Below are positions 51,168-59,953 of a stretch of DNA of 64,000 bases, piece after piece. The position numbers and the translations under genes are program-made. The notes under the pieces were generated by a model that saw nothing but the letters and a program-made list of their open reading frames with translations, had not been told where the DNA came from and searched no databases. The DNA lies in assembly GCA_018333655.1 (NCBI GenBank), contig JAGXTJ010000008.1, positions 82,989 through 146,988 of the forward strand, written 5' to 3'. The first letter of the stretch is position 1; each line of letters begins with the position of its first letter. The stretch comes from Bacillota bacterium (GTDB lineage: Bacteria > Bacillota > UBA994).

Positions 51168-52394
51168 CTAGCGTTGCAGCACCTGTTCGCGCCACAACTC
51201 TTCGATGATGGCGACCTTCTGCGCATGTACTTCGGGCAAGCGTTTGCTGAGAAGCTCGCTCATGGGCAGTACGCCTTGCCCTATATTGGCATTTTCGATA
51301 AGTTCGCGCTCGCTAGCTGTAAGGCGAGCCAGATCGACAACCGGCAAGTCACCCCAGTTGTTGACGTCAAGCTTAGCAGCCTGCATAGCCACAGATATTA
51401 GGTGGTGTATCAACACAAACGCGGCGTCCTTATTGGGCGAGTTAAATGGTATGGCGACATAGTGGGTGTTGCCGACATTGCCTTTGTCAAACACAAAGGT
51501 CTCTACACTGGGGGGCACTCTATTTTCGGCGATCAGCTGTCCGACCTTGAGAGGAGTGTAGCTCATGCTCCACAAGAGCTGCCCCTCGGCAAACATGCGA
51601 TCAAGGGCAGCTACATCGGCGGGATAAGTAGTGCCCCTCTCCCAGAGATATGGTTCCAACTCATTTAAAAAGTCGAGCGCGGGTTGAATGACTGCCTGTA
51701 TGGCGGCCTTTTCCGCTGGCGCGTTGTTAAGGGCCTCAAAACCGACTATATCATAGATAATGTTTCTCACAAAGGCAGAGCCAGTAAAATCTGGTGGTGC
51801 GGGGTAGGTAAAGCGGCCGGGGTTGCTCCGGGCAAGCTCGAGGAGCGCGGCTGCACTCGTAGGAAAGGTGTCCAGCCTTGCTCTATCTGCCATGAAGACG
51901 AGCTGGGCACGTCCTAAGGGAACGGACATCCCTTCGGTAGGTACCCCAAAATCATAATTGGTATCGGGCGCATTTGGATCTATCAGGCGGTTAAAGTTGT
52001 CAATACGGGTATTGAAGGGACCATATAGTAGCCCCTCTGTTTTAGCAGCATAGAAGTTCTCGCCGTTAATCCACATGACGTCAATGTCTCCACTGACCTT
52101 GTTCGCTTGCTTTTCTGTGGATAGTTTACGCAGAATTTCATCGATATTCATGGGAACACGCCGCAAGGTTATACCGTATTCGGCCAGGAGTGAAGGGGCC
52201 ACGACATTGTCAAACCAGTTGTTGACGGCCGAGCTGCCTCCCCAACCGTAGAAGGTAACTGTAGTACCGCGACTCTTTTGTAGGGCAGCAGAAAACTCAC
52301 TCGGACCCGTTGTCAGCTTAGGCCGTGCTGCACATCCGATTATCAGCGCAAAGTGCGCCGCAACCAAGAGCAGCACCACTATTTTTTTAGTCAC
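51168..52394 (-). CDS. YnjB-like ABC transporter substrate-binding lipoprotein
   Basis: A 408-residue lipoprotein with signal KKIVVLLLVAAHFALIIGC ending in a lipobox. The mature part resembles the YnjB family of extracellular binding proteins: TVTFYGWGGSSAVNNWFDNVVAP, GDIDVMWINGENF, LLYGPFNTRI, NYDFGVPTEGMSVPLGRAQLVF and LWSMSYTPLKVGQLI. The ligand of YnjB-type importers has not been settled. GTG 52394 is preceded by GGGAGG, and the shorter frame removes an overlap with the phosphatidyltransferase gene. It delivers the ligand to the adjacent permeases. Confidence 0.88.
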   Translation of the reverse strand: MTKKIVVLLLVAAHFALIIGCAARPKLTTGPSEFSAALQKSRGTTVTFYGWGGSSAVNNWFDNVVAPSLLAEYGITLRRVPMNIDEILRKLSTEKQANKVSGDIDVMWINGENFYAAKTEGLLYGPFNTRIDNFNRLIDPNAPDTNYDFGVPTEGMSVPLGRAQLVFMADRARLDTFPTSAAALLELARSNPGRFTYPAPPDFTGSAFVRNIIYDIVGFEALNNAPAEKAAIQAVIQPALDFLNELEPYLWERGTTYPADVAALDRMFAEGQLLWSMSYTPLKVGQLIAENRVPPSVETFVFDKGNVGNTHYVAIPFNSPNKDAAFVLIHHLISVAMQAAKLDVNNWGDLPVVDLARLTASERELIENANIGQGVLPMSELLSKRLPEVHAQKVAIIEELWREQVLQR

Positions 52395-52441
52395 TGCTAA
52401 ACCTCCCGTAATATAGCAATATTTCCGCTCTAACTGCAGCT

Positions 52442-53026
52442 CTACTTTAAGAGCCTCATGGCCTCGGCAAAGCGCTGCCCCGCAGTGAAAAGTATGGCCG
52501 CAGCCAAAAGCAGCAGTGCCCCGGCACGCCAAGCGGGCAACAGAACAATCAAACTAAGGGCGACAAAAGCTTCTGTCCTTTCCATAAGGCCGGCCTGGTA
52601 GTAAAAGGACTTGTTCCCCATTTTTTCTGCCAAAGCCCCTACGGTTAGGAACACGGTCATGGACAAGATGATGCTCGCAAATACTAAGGCCGTGGGCACC
52701 GCTAAAGCAGGCGAAGTAAACATAACTGCCAAGAGGACCATAATCTCGACCACTCTATCAAAGACAATGTCCATAAGGGTGCCGATGGCTGACGAAGTTT
52801 TGCTCTGGCGGGCCATGGAGCCATCGAGCACGTCGAAGAGCCCAGAGATCCAGAGCAGGGACACCCCTAGCAAGAGGTGGCCACAGGCGACGGCGATAGC
52901 CGCCGTCGCCCCCACTGCCACCGCCACCAGGGTCCCCTGTACAGGCGTCATGCCGCACGCCAACAGCGTCCGCGCCATTTTCTCAAACACGGGCTGAAAA
53001 TAAGGTCTGGCTTTACTATCTAACAT
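52442..53026 (-). CDS. CDP-alcohol phosphatidyltransferase family protein (YnjF-like)
   Basis: A 194-residue integral membrane enzyme with about six helices. The catalytic motif D-G-x2-A-R-x8-G-x3-D-x3-D is complete (Asp65, Asp68, Gly69, Ala72, Arg73, Gly82, Asp86, Asp90). Such enzymes exchange CMP for an alcohol to make phospholipids such as phosphatidylglycerol-phosphate or phosphatidylinositol. Its E. coli counterpart YnjF is unassigned. Position between the rhodanese and binding-protein genes is part of the conserved ynj-like grouping, so the product lipid may be linked to that system. Confidence 0.88.
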   Translation of the reverse strand: MLDSKARPYFQPVFEKMARTLLACGMTPVQGTLVAVAVGATAAIAVACGHLLLGVSLLWISGLFDVLDGSMARQSKTSSAIGTLMDIVFDRVVEIMVLLAVMFTSPALAVPTALVFASIILSMTVFLTVGALAEKMGNKSFYYQAGLMERTEAFVALSLIVLLPAWRAGALLLLAAAILFTAGQRFAEAMRLLK

Positions 53027-53051
53027 CTGTGTCGCTTAGTACTAGGGCCGG

Positions 53052-54491
53052 TTATCTAATTTCGCCGCGATTGTCGGTCCACTGCTCGGTAAGAGCGAGA
53101 ACTTGCTGCCTTAAGGCTGCTGGCGCATGTGTGGCACTAGCTTCGGAGGCCACAAAAGACCATTCAATCCATGAGCCATCATAGTTGTAAACATCAGCAT
53201 GGCCAAGTACATCTGTTAGCACCAGGTGAGTGTGTGCCGACCTTACTCCGGACTGGCAAAGAACAATAACCTTGCGACCGCGTATGGCTTCGGCGAAGGC
53301 TGCAGAAATCTCTGCGCGTGGGCGAAGTGTTCGGTCAGCTGCGTTGACCGTAGTCCATTCAATGTGCACACTGCCAATCATACGGCCCATGCCGTAAGCA
53401 CCGCGGGACGACCCTGAGGGCCGGCCATTAAACTCATCCGCGCTGCGGGTGTCGATAACTACCCATTCACGCGGGTTGTTTAAAGCGTGAACGACTTCAT
53501 TGATGCCTACATTGTTGATGCTAGGGTTGTAGCTAGGAGCGCGATAATCCGAGAGAACTGGCTGTTCTGCCAAACGGGCGAAATTCCTAGTGGGGAAGTC
53601 ACCTGCTCGCCAAGCATTGAGCCCGCCATCAAGGTACCGCACATCGCGATGCCCAAGCTGCCTAATTTGCCACATAAAGCGCGCCGCATCGTGCATAGCA
53701 CCCTCGGCATAGACCACGATCATGGAATTCGGAGTAGCACCAGCGCGAGAGAGTAAGTTCTCCATCACTTCGCGCGAGCTGGCCATGCCGCTAACGAGAG
53801 GGGACACCGCCAAGGTAGAATTAACTCCTGAGTAATCTCCACGCCACACCGTGAAGCTGCCGGCGATGGGGGAACGCGAAGGGCTCAAAGGATTAATGGC
53901 GGCGGTGGGGTTTAAGACTCCAATCACCACTAAGTCTGGTTCACTACGATCCATGAGCATATTTAGCTCTGCCGGAGAAATAAAGGCATCTTGGTTGGCA
54001 TAGGTCGCCAGCCGCTGGCTAAAAGGGCTATCCGCAATGCGGGTGCGACGGAGGGCGACGGGTCTTACTATAGTTACGGTCTGGGCTGACTCACTCCAGG
54101 TCACTTCGGCGCCTAAGTTCTCGGCCACAAAGCGCAAGGGGACCAAGGTCCGCCCACTAATGATGACGGGGGCTACATCCAAGTTGACATTCCGCCCATT
54201 GACGACCGCGACATTGCGACCGATAACGAGCGACAGGGTGGTGCTGCCAAGCTGCCCGGTGACGGTGCTGGTGGCATCTTGCCAGCCCACCGTGGCCCCA
54301 AAGGCCTCAAAGAGGGCACGGAAAGGCACTAGCAGTCTCCCCCTCTGCATAACCGGCGCCACTTGCAGCACCATCGGCTGCCCATCAATCAGGACACGAA
54401 TGGGGGTCTGGGCGACTGCACTGGGCTGGTAGGCAGCCACAATACCAAGGAACAGAACTGTCGACAACATTACGGCAATAATCTGTTTCAC
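53052..54491 (-). CDS. Exported tandem rhodanese with N-terminal stalk domain (YnjE-like)
   Basis: A 479-residue exported protein. A signal peptide (about 1-27) is followed by a copper-amine-oxidase-like domain (about 29-143; GRLLVPFRALFEAFG, GRTLVPLRFVAENLG) and two rhodanese modules (about 165-310 and 320-450). Only the second has the catalytic cysteine, Cys412 in IVLCQSGVRS; the first is the inactive partner, as in thiosulfate sulfurtransferases such as YnjE. It transfers sulfane sulfur, or possibly selenium, outside the membrane. The stalk likely tethers it to the cell wall. GTG 54491 follows AGGAGG. Confidence 0.9.
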   Translation of the reverse strand: MKQIIAVMLSTVLFLGIVAAYQPSAVAQTPIRVLIDGQPMVLQVAPVMQRGRLLVPFRALFEAFGATVGWQDATSTVTGQLGSTTLSLVIGRNVAVVNGRNVNLDVAPVIISGRTLVPLRFVAENLGAEVTWSESAQTVTIVRPVALRRTRIADSPFSQRLATYANQDAFISPAELNMLMDRSEPDLVVIGVLNPTAAINPLSPSRSPIAGSFTVWRGDYSGVNSTLAVSPLVSGMASSREVMENLLSRAGATPNSMIVVYAEGAMHDAARFMWQIRQLGHRDVRYLDGGLNAWRAGDFPTRNFARLAEQPVLSDYRAPSYNPSINNVGINEVVHALNNPREWVVIDTRSADEFNGRPSGSSRGAYGMGRMIGSVHIEWTTVNAADRTLRPRAEISAAFAEAIRGRKVIVLCQSGVRSAHTHLVLTDVLGHADVYNYDGSWIEWSFVASEASATHAPAALRQQVLALTEQWTDNRGEIR

Positions 54492-54531
54492 TTAGCTTCC
54501 TCCTTTTCTATCTTGGACAAGTTTTACACTT

Positions 54532-55230
54532 CTAGCTGATCTTAATACCCTTCTTCTTGGCTAGGTACTTGGGTATAAGGGACACCCCAAAGAGCACCAG
54601 CCCGGCAACGGTGAACTGCAGTAGTAACGCCACGCTGACGCCATGTGTCACTATTTCGCCGGCAATGTAGGCGTAAATAAATGCCCCCGGAGCCATGGTG
54701 ATCAGTGAAACCAGAGCAAAAGTGGGTAATTTCATCGATGTTAGTCCATAGGCATAATTTTGGATGTTGTAAGGGAAAACAGGCACCAGCCTTGTTAAGA
54801 TAAGAAAACTAGCCCCGTTTTCTTTAACCCCGTCTTCAATACGCTTAAAAATGGGATTATGGCCGAACTTGGCAATGATAGTGTCGCGCGCGACATACTT
54901 GGCGAGCAAAAAGGCTACACAGGCCCCTACCGTTGCCGATATTAACGCGAGAAAGCCACCCAGAATCGAGCCAAAAGTAATGCCCGCCACAATGGTAACG
55001 GCCGACGCCGGCAGCATAAATACTGCCACCGCGATGTAGAGCAACATGTAAACTATGTACCCCACTACACCTAGGTCTTGAAACCACTGCTGCAGTACCT
55101 CAATGTCGGTCAAGCGCTCGACTAAGCCAAAATGGTTCCCGAGGAGAATCACTGCGACTAGAGCAGCGAGAGCCAATACCAAGCGCGGTAGGCCGCTTTG
55201 GCGTGTTTTTACTTGCACTGCGAACAACAC
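54532..55230 (-). CDS. TVP38/TMEM64 (VTT/DedA-like) membrane protein, YdjX/YdjZ type
   Basis: A 232-residue protein with about six hydrophobic segments. The VTT-domain core is visible: LLYIAVAVFMLPASAVTIVAG, then FGSILGGFLALISATVGACVAFLLAKYVARD (G-x-x-x-G-rich re-entrant region) and LILTRLVPVFPYNIQNYAYGLT with the conserved arginine and proline. Family members move lipids or small anions across membranes. E. coli YdjX and YdjZ of this family lie next to the ynj genes, supporting a shared process. The precise start is unclear (TTG 55230 or GTG 55221). Confidence 0.86.
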   Translation of the reverse strand: MLFAVQVKTRQSGLPRLVLALAALVAVILLGNHFGLVERLTDIEVLQQWFQDLGVVGYIVYMLLYIAVAVFMLPASAVTIVAGITFGSILGGFLALISATVGACVAFLLAKYVARDTIIAKFGHNPIFKRIEDGVKENGASFLILTRLVPVFPYNIQNYAYGLTSMKLPTFALVSLITMAPGAFIYAYIAGEIVTHGVSVALLLQFTVAGLVLFGVSLIPKYLAKKKGIKIS

Positions 55231-55280
55231 CCTCTCTACTTTCTTTACACCCTACTCGCCGACAAAGCACCCTACTTAGC

Positions 55281-56048
55281 TTATTTTATCGCGCGCCTGA
55301 TGACCCCCTTTGACCGGTATCTGTTCACCCATGCTTTTACCGGGCTGGCTAAGACATTCTCGGGTGGCATCGAACTCTTAGTGACGACAGGGCCAAAGAT
55401 GAGGTCAAGAATGTGCCAGGCCTTACCCCCACCCATGAGCATCGATGAGCGGCAGGCGGCACAGTACACCACGATATGCTGTGTCGGCATTTCGCCTACT
55501 CTTCTATCCATAATCTTTTTTGCCAAGGTGGGGTTAGCAGGAACAATCATGCCCCCGAAACCACAACATCTGGCATTGCCGCGCGTACGCTCTGGCTCCA
55601 CACACTTGTAACCCAATTCGTTCATTACCCATCTAATGCCATCATGTATGCCGGAGTTGTCACGCACGGGGCATGAATCGTGGATTGAAAACACCACGTC
55701 GCTGCCTAACGCCTTGCCAAGCACCTCCTTGGGCAAACCGATGCTCGGTAATCTCTCCCAGAGGGAGGCCGTTTGAAATTCGTTTGACTCTCGCAACATA
55801 TTGTAGCAGTTTTGACAGGCCACTAGCATTTCGTCTACTTGGCAATCCTTTATGTCGCGCACCAGGCTAGCGAAACGGCTCTTAAGCAGCTCCACTTGAC
55901 CAAGGGCCTTGGTGGGCTTGCCACAACACTTTTGCACTACCGACAGTTCAGGGTAGACCTGGCGCAAGAAGCTGATCGTTTTTTCGATATTTTCTGGGCT
56001 GTAGGAGGGTAGCGAGCAACCTGGCATGAAACCGTGACGAGTGCTCAT
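55281..56048 (-). CDS. CCG-domain Fe-S oxidoreductase subunit
   Basis: A 255-residue protein with two cysteine-rich CCG domains as in heterodisulfide reductase subunit B and glycolate oxidase GlcF: GFMPGCSLPSY...CCGKP...CQNCY in the first and HDSCPVRD...CCGFGG...CAACR in the second. These bind non-cubane [4Fe-4S] centres and often handle disulfides or quinones. It overlaps the upstream FAD-dependent oxidoreductase gene by four bases (ATGA), so the two products probably form one electron-transfer complex. No methanogen-type partner is present. Confidence 0.88.
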   Translation of the reverse strand: MSTRHGFMPGCSLPSYSPENIEKTISFLRQVYPELSVVQKCCGKPTKALGQVELLKSRFASLVRDIKDCQVDEMLVACQNCYNMLRESNEFQTASLWERLPSIGLPKEVLGKALGSDVVFSIHDSCPVRDNSGIHDGIRWVMNELGYKCVEPERTRGNARCCGFGGMIVPANPTLAKKIMDRRVGEMPTQHIVVYCAACRSSMLMGGGKAWHILDLIFGPVVTKSSMPPENVLASPVKAWVNRYRSKGVIRRAIK

Positions 56049-57838
56049 CTTAACTTACGCCCCTTTCTCTTGATTGTAAAGACGCCTGAAAAAGAGAGCT
56101 TTTGATGGATATCTATAGCTCCATGGCCCTTCATAGGCGACTTACCCTTGTTGGCTACCACGAAGTCTTTGCGCATCGCCATAAAGGCATCGGCCAGCTT
56201 AAACTCCTCCGGACAGACCAAGGTGCATTGGTTACACATATTGCAGGAGTAGGGGACAATAGGCTCCACATGCCCATTGACCAGAAACGCGCCAAAAAGT
56301 AAGCCCGGGAACTGCGTGAATTCATTAAGCATCAGGCATTCCTTCATACACTCTTTGCATTCACACCTCAAACACCGCAGAGACTCTAACTTGGCGGTGG
56401 CGTCGTCAAACCCTAGGTCGCACTCGGCAAACTCCTGCCGACGCACTTCAGGCGCTACTAGTCGCGTATGACTGCGTGGCGTGTTCTCTGTGTCGGGCGG
56501 CAGAGGTACGTCATACTTCGTCTGGTAGCTCGCCTCTAGCTTAAAGTTGCGCTTATGGTCTAATTTTTGTCTCTGCAAGTATCTGTCGGCTGATAGGGCC
56601 GCTTTTCTGCCTAACGCCATGGCTTCTATGACTATAGTACTGCCAGCGGCATCTCCAGCTACGAAAACACCCTCGAGGTCTGTGGCCAGTGTTTCGGGGT
56701 TCACTATGTACCTACCGCTCCCACCTAGGCGTAGCAGCCCACCGGCGATATCTTCCACACGTTGCCCAATGGCAAAGATGATGGTATCGCAGGGAATAGT
56801 CTGCACTTCCTGCCCTAGCTGAGGGTTGAACCTACCTGTATCATCGGTCAACGCTAGACAATTTTGAAGTCTAAGACTCGCGACGCGAGACTGTTCTGGT
56901 ATAACTTCGTCTACGCACCATCCGTAAGCAAAAACTACTCCCTCTTCTTCGGCGGCGATTTGTTCGTGCTTGCTAGCGGGGAGCTCGCATGCGCTTTCTA
57001 AGCAGACGATACGCGCCGTCTTAGCACCGGCACGGAGTGCAGAGCGCGCACAGTCCATGGCCACATCACCACCGCCAACAACCACTACGCTCTCTCCTAG
57101 CATGGTACTCTTACCTGTAAGAGAAACCTCACGCAGAAACTCAACAGCTGTGGCCATACCCTGCGCGGTAGCCCCCTTGACCTTAGCTGCGACTCCGACA
57201 TGCGCGCCATGCGCTAGCACTACGGCGTCATACTCTTGGCGAAGAGACTCCAGCGACACATCTTTGCCGACTTCGACGCCGAACTTAAACTTGACCCCTA
57301 GGCGGTCAAGATAGCTGTACTCGAATTCAAGCACCTTTACCGGCAGACGGTATGAAGGGATGCCAACGCGCATCATGCCCCCCCGCACCGGCAATTTCTC
57401 GTAAATTGTCACCTCATGCCCTGCCATGCACAAATCTATGGCTGCCTGTGCGCCGGCAGGGCCACTGCCGACCACGGCCACGCGCTTGCCCGTGGGAGAG
57501 CTGACAATCAAATCCCACAACTCTTCGCGGTCGGCCTTGTCAGCGGCATAGCGCTTAAGTGAAGCAATGGCTAGAGACTCATTAAATTCCTCAGCGCGCC
57601 GGCACACCTTTTCGCAAGGATGTGCGCACACCCGCCCTAATGTCCCAGGGAGAAAAAGCTTTTCACGAATTACACGCACGGCATCATCTAGCCGCCCTTC
57701 GCGAATGTGGCGAATATACCCCATCGCATCTGTGTGCATGGGACACTCCGCCGTACAGAAGGGCACTTCTAGCCCCTGACAATTGTTAGCGATCTCTTGC
57801 GCTAGGGTGTAAACCTTCTCTGCAAACTTAACTGCCAT
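56045..57838 (-). CDS. FAD-dependent NAD(P)H oxidoreductase with 4Fe-4S domains (GltD-like)
   Basis: A 597-residue iron-sulfur flavoprotein. The N-terminal cluster domain has CQGLEVPFCTAECPMHTD and RVCAHPCEKVCRRAE. FAD binding follows in VAVVGSGPAGAQAAIDL, and the second nucleotide motif in VVVVGGGDVAMDCARSALR (pyridine nucleotide). GVFVAGDAAGS closes the FAD site. The C-terminal part adds two cysteine groups, CLRCECKECMKEC and CNMCNQCTLVC, fit for [4Fe-4S] centres. It likely feeds NAD(P)H electrons to the CCG protein encoded next. ATG 57838 sits six bases after GGAGG and is preferred to ATG 57844. Confidence 0.9.
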   Translation of the reverse strand: MAVKFAEKVYTLAQEIANNCQGLEVPFCTAECPMHTDAMGYIRHIREGRLDDAVRVIREKLFLPGTLGRVCAHPCEKVCRRAEEFNESLAIASLKRYAADKADREELWDLIVSSPTGKRVAVVGSGPAGAQAAIDLCMAGHEVTIYEKLPVRGGMMRVGIPSYRLPVKVLEFEYSYLDRLGVKFKFGVEVGKDVSLESLRQEYDAVVLAHGAHVGVAAKVKGATAQGMATAVEFLREVSLTGKSTMLGESVVVVGGGDVAMDCARSALRAGAKTARIVCLESACELPASKHEQIAAEEEGVVFAYGWCVDEVIPEQSRVASLRLQNCLALTDDTGRFNPQLGQEVQTIPCDTIIFAIGQRVEDIAGGLLRLGGSGRYIVNPETLATDLEGVFVAGDAAGSTIVIEAMALGRKAALSADRYLQRQKLDHKRNFKLEASYQTKYDVPLPPDTENTPRSHTRLVAPEVRRQEFAECDLGFDDATAKLESLRCLRCECKECMKECLMLNEFTQFPGLLFGAFLVNGHVEPIVPYSCNMCNQCTLVCPEEFKLADAFMAMRKDFVVANKGKSPMKGHGAIDIHQKLSFSGVFTIKRKGRKLR

Positions 57839-57859
57839 GTCCATCCTCCATTTCTCCGC

Positions 57860-57881
57860 ATGTGAAAAAACACACTCACAT
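57860..57881 (-). promoter_or_regulatory. Inverted repeat in the oxidoreductase leader
   Basis: ATGTGA-N10-TCACAT lies between promoter and start codon of the nine-gene operon. The half-sites resemble CRP/FNR-type boxes, but the spacing (10 rather than 6) differs, so a different regulator or an RNA hairpin is possible. Confidence 0.45.
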
Positions 57882-57909
57882 CGTTAGAAAAAACACATAT
57901 TTTAACCTG

Positions 57910-57945
57910 TATACCCAGTATAGTATCCTGCAACTTTCATGTCAA
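57910..57945 (-). promoter_or_regulatory. Strong promoter and operator-like dyad of the ydjXYZ-ynj-like operon
   Basis: TTGACA (57945-57940) and TATACT (57922-57917) on the minus strand are separated by 17 bp. The dyad TATAC-CCA-GTATA (57910-57922) overlaps the -10 box and start point, an ideal position for a repressor. Confidence 0.8.
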
Positions 57946-57960
57946 TGTGGCGCAAGACCT

Positions 57961-59481
57961 CTATGTGCCCTGCCCTGGCCTAGCTAAGGCCCTGTAACTT
58001 ACTGCCTCGGCAATATGGGCGGTGTCGATCATATCTGTTCCGGCGAGATCGGCTATGGTGCGTGCGACTTTAAGCAGGCGGTCATGAGCGCGAGCCGAGA
58101 GAGACAGCTTGGTAAAGGCGCTCCGCAGTAGTGCCTCTGCTCCCTCGCTGATCATGAGTTTGCGCAGGTGACGATGCCCCAAGCGGGCATTGCAAAAGAC
58201 GCGATTCTCCTTGTATCTCTCTTGCTGCCGCTCGCGCGCTGCCGCTACACGCAGCCTAATCTGTTCTGACGAGTCTCCCCGGCGCTCGGCGGCTAATTCG
58301 TGGTAGAGCAGACGGGGCACATGGAGCTCCATATCGATGCGATCTAGTAATGGCCCCGATATTTTATTGGCATAGCGGCCCGCCTCACCTGGCGAGCAAG
58401 TACATGGCTTTACCGCATCGCCTAAATAACCACATGGACATGGATTCATGGCGGCGATCAACATAACTTCAGACGGATAAGTAAGGGTGGCGTTCACCCT
58501 GGCAATAGTGACATGTCCGTCTTCTATGGGCTGGCGCAGTTGTTCGAGAGTCTTCTTCGAGAATTCCGGCAGCTCGTCAAGAAACAACACGCCGCGGTGA
58601 GCTAGACTGACCTCGCCGGGGTTAGGAATTTTACCCCCTCCGATCAGCCCTCCGTTCGAGACGGAGTGATGAGGCGCGCGAAATGGCCGCTCCGATACTA
58701 GGACGCCTTTCTCCGTAAGCAAGCCTGCCACACTGTAGATCTTGGTGACCTCGAGGGCCTCCTCTTTGCGCATGGGGGGAAGAATGGTGGGCAGATGTCG
58801 TGCCAACATGGTTTTTCCAGAACCCGGGGGGCCGACAAACAAGACATTGTGTCCGCCTGCGGCAGCTACTTCTAAGGCACGCTTGGCCTGCTCCTGCCCC
58901 GCTATGTCTCTAAAATCCAAGCTCTGTGCTTTTACGGCTACAGTTTCTTCGGGCAAAATCGGCTCGGCCTGCCTGTAACCGGTGAGAATAGCAACTAACT
59001 CTGTCAAGGAAGAAACGGGCACAACCTCTAGACCGTCGACTAACATGGCCTCGCGAGCATTAGCTCGCGGCACGATAAGCTTCTTATTCTGATTCCGACT
59101 GAGAATCGCCATGGGCAGCACCCCAGCGACAGGGCGCAGCCCTCCATCTAGAGATAACTCGCCCACAAAGACAGCGTCTTCTAGCACTGTCCTAGGTAAT
59201 TGCTCGGAGGCTGCAATCAGGGCGATGGCAATCGGCAAGTCAAAAGCGCTGCCCTCCTTGCGCAAATCAGCGGGAGCTAAGTTTACCGTGATACGGCGGG
59301 TGGGGATACTATACCCACAGTTCTTGACCGCGGAGCGCACACGCTCGCGCGCCTCCTTAACGGCTGTATCCGGTAAGCCTACAATATCAAAAATCGGCAT
59401 ACCTTGCGCCACGTCAACCTCAACATCTACCAGGAAGGCATCTAGTCCGCACACGGTCGAACCCCAAACCTTTGCGAGCAT
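57961..59481 (-). CDS. YifB/ComM-family Mg-chelatase-like AAA+ ATPase
   Basis: A 506-residue ATPase. An N-terminal Lon-protease-like fold domain (about 1-170) precedes a Mg-chelatase-like AAA+ module with Walker A GPPGSGKTMLARHLP, GVLFLDELPEF (Walker B) and ALNPCPCG-type AAMNPCPCGYLGD with a cysteine pair. A helical C-terminal part ends the protein. ComM homologues are helicases that extend branch migration of incoming DNA during natural transformation. It follows the yraN gene, a pairing common in Bacillota genomes. No other competence genes are visible. Confidence 0.93.
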   Translation of the reverse strand: MLAKVWGSTVCGLDAFLVDVEVDVAQGMPIFDIVGLPDTAVKEARERVRSAVKNCGYSIPTRRITVNLAPADLRKEGSAFDLPIAIALIAASEQLPRTVLEDAVFVGELSLDGGLRPVAGVLPMAILSRNQNKKLIVPRANAREAMLVDGLEVVPVSSLTELVAILTGYRQAEPILPEETVAVKAQSLDFRDIAGQEQAKRALEVAAAGGHNVLFVGPPGSGKTMLARHLPTILPPMRKEEALEVTKIYSVAGLLTEKGVLVSERPFRAPHHSVSNGGLIGGGKIPNPGEVSLAHRGVLFLDELPEFSKKTLEQLRQPIEDGHVTIARVNATLTYPSEVMLIAAMNPCPCGYLGDAVKPCTCSPGEAGRYANKISGPLLDRIDMELHVPRLLYHELAAERRGDSSEQIRLRVAAARERQQERYKENRVFCNARLGHRHLRKLMISEGAEALLRSAFTKLSLSARAHDRLLKVARTIADLAGTDMIDTAHIAEAVSYRALARPGQGT

Positions 59482-59587
59482 GGTTACATCTCCTCAAGCG
59501 CTTCATATAAGAACATTTGTTCGCCACGGCTGTTCTCTTTCCTGCAGGGATGGCAAATATTTCGTAGCGCCCAAGCCCCCCACGTCA

Positions 59588-59953
59588 TTAGGGGCCTAAA
59601 ATGTCTTCTAAGTGGTCCACAATCATCTCCTGGCCGGGCAGGGCCAGTATGCAGATGGCGTCAAATTTTATCTCTTGGTAGGGTGTAGAATTATGTTCCA
59701 CAAGGTACGCTGCCGCAGCGCTCCGAAAACTGCGTAACTTTTTCTTTGTCAAAGCCTCGGCGGGATTACCGCGCTCTAAGTCTGTGCGATACTTGACCTC
59801 GACAAAGAGCAGGACACCTTTTCTCACGGCAATGATGTCGATTTCACCCGAGAATACGCCAAAGTTTTCGGTCACTACTGTATAACCCATGTCCACTAGC
59901 CTCTGTCGGGCGATGGCCTGCCCCACAAACCCTAAGGCATGTTTAACTGACAT
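59588..59953 (-). CDS. YraN/UPF0102 family endonuclease-like protein
   Basis: A 121-residue protein with the UPF0102 pattern: GFVGQAIARQRLVDMGYTVV, then ENFGVFSGEIDIIAVRKGVLLFVEVKYR. The glutamate, aspartate and ExK residues (GEIDII, VEVK) match the PD-(D/E)xK nuclease active site. The true substrate is not known. ATG 59953 is chosen; it overlaps the end of the ABC permease gene by 11 bp, so it may be co-transcribed with the exporter genes. The yifB gene lies about 100 bases downstream. Confidence 0.9.
   Translation of the reverse strand: MSVKHALGFVGQAIARQRLVDMGYTVVTENFGVFSGEIDIIAVRKGVLLFVEVKYRTDLERGNPAEALTKKKLRSFRSAAAAYLVEHNSTPYQEIKFDAICILALPGQEMIVDHLEDILGP

Noticed and set aside
57860..57881. 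CRP/FNR binding site
   Set aside because: Half-sites resemble TGTGA/TCACA, but the spacer is 10 bases instead of 6, so it is reported only as an inverted repeat.
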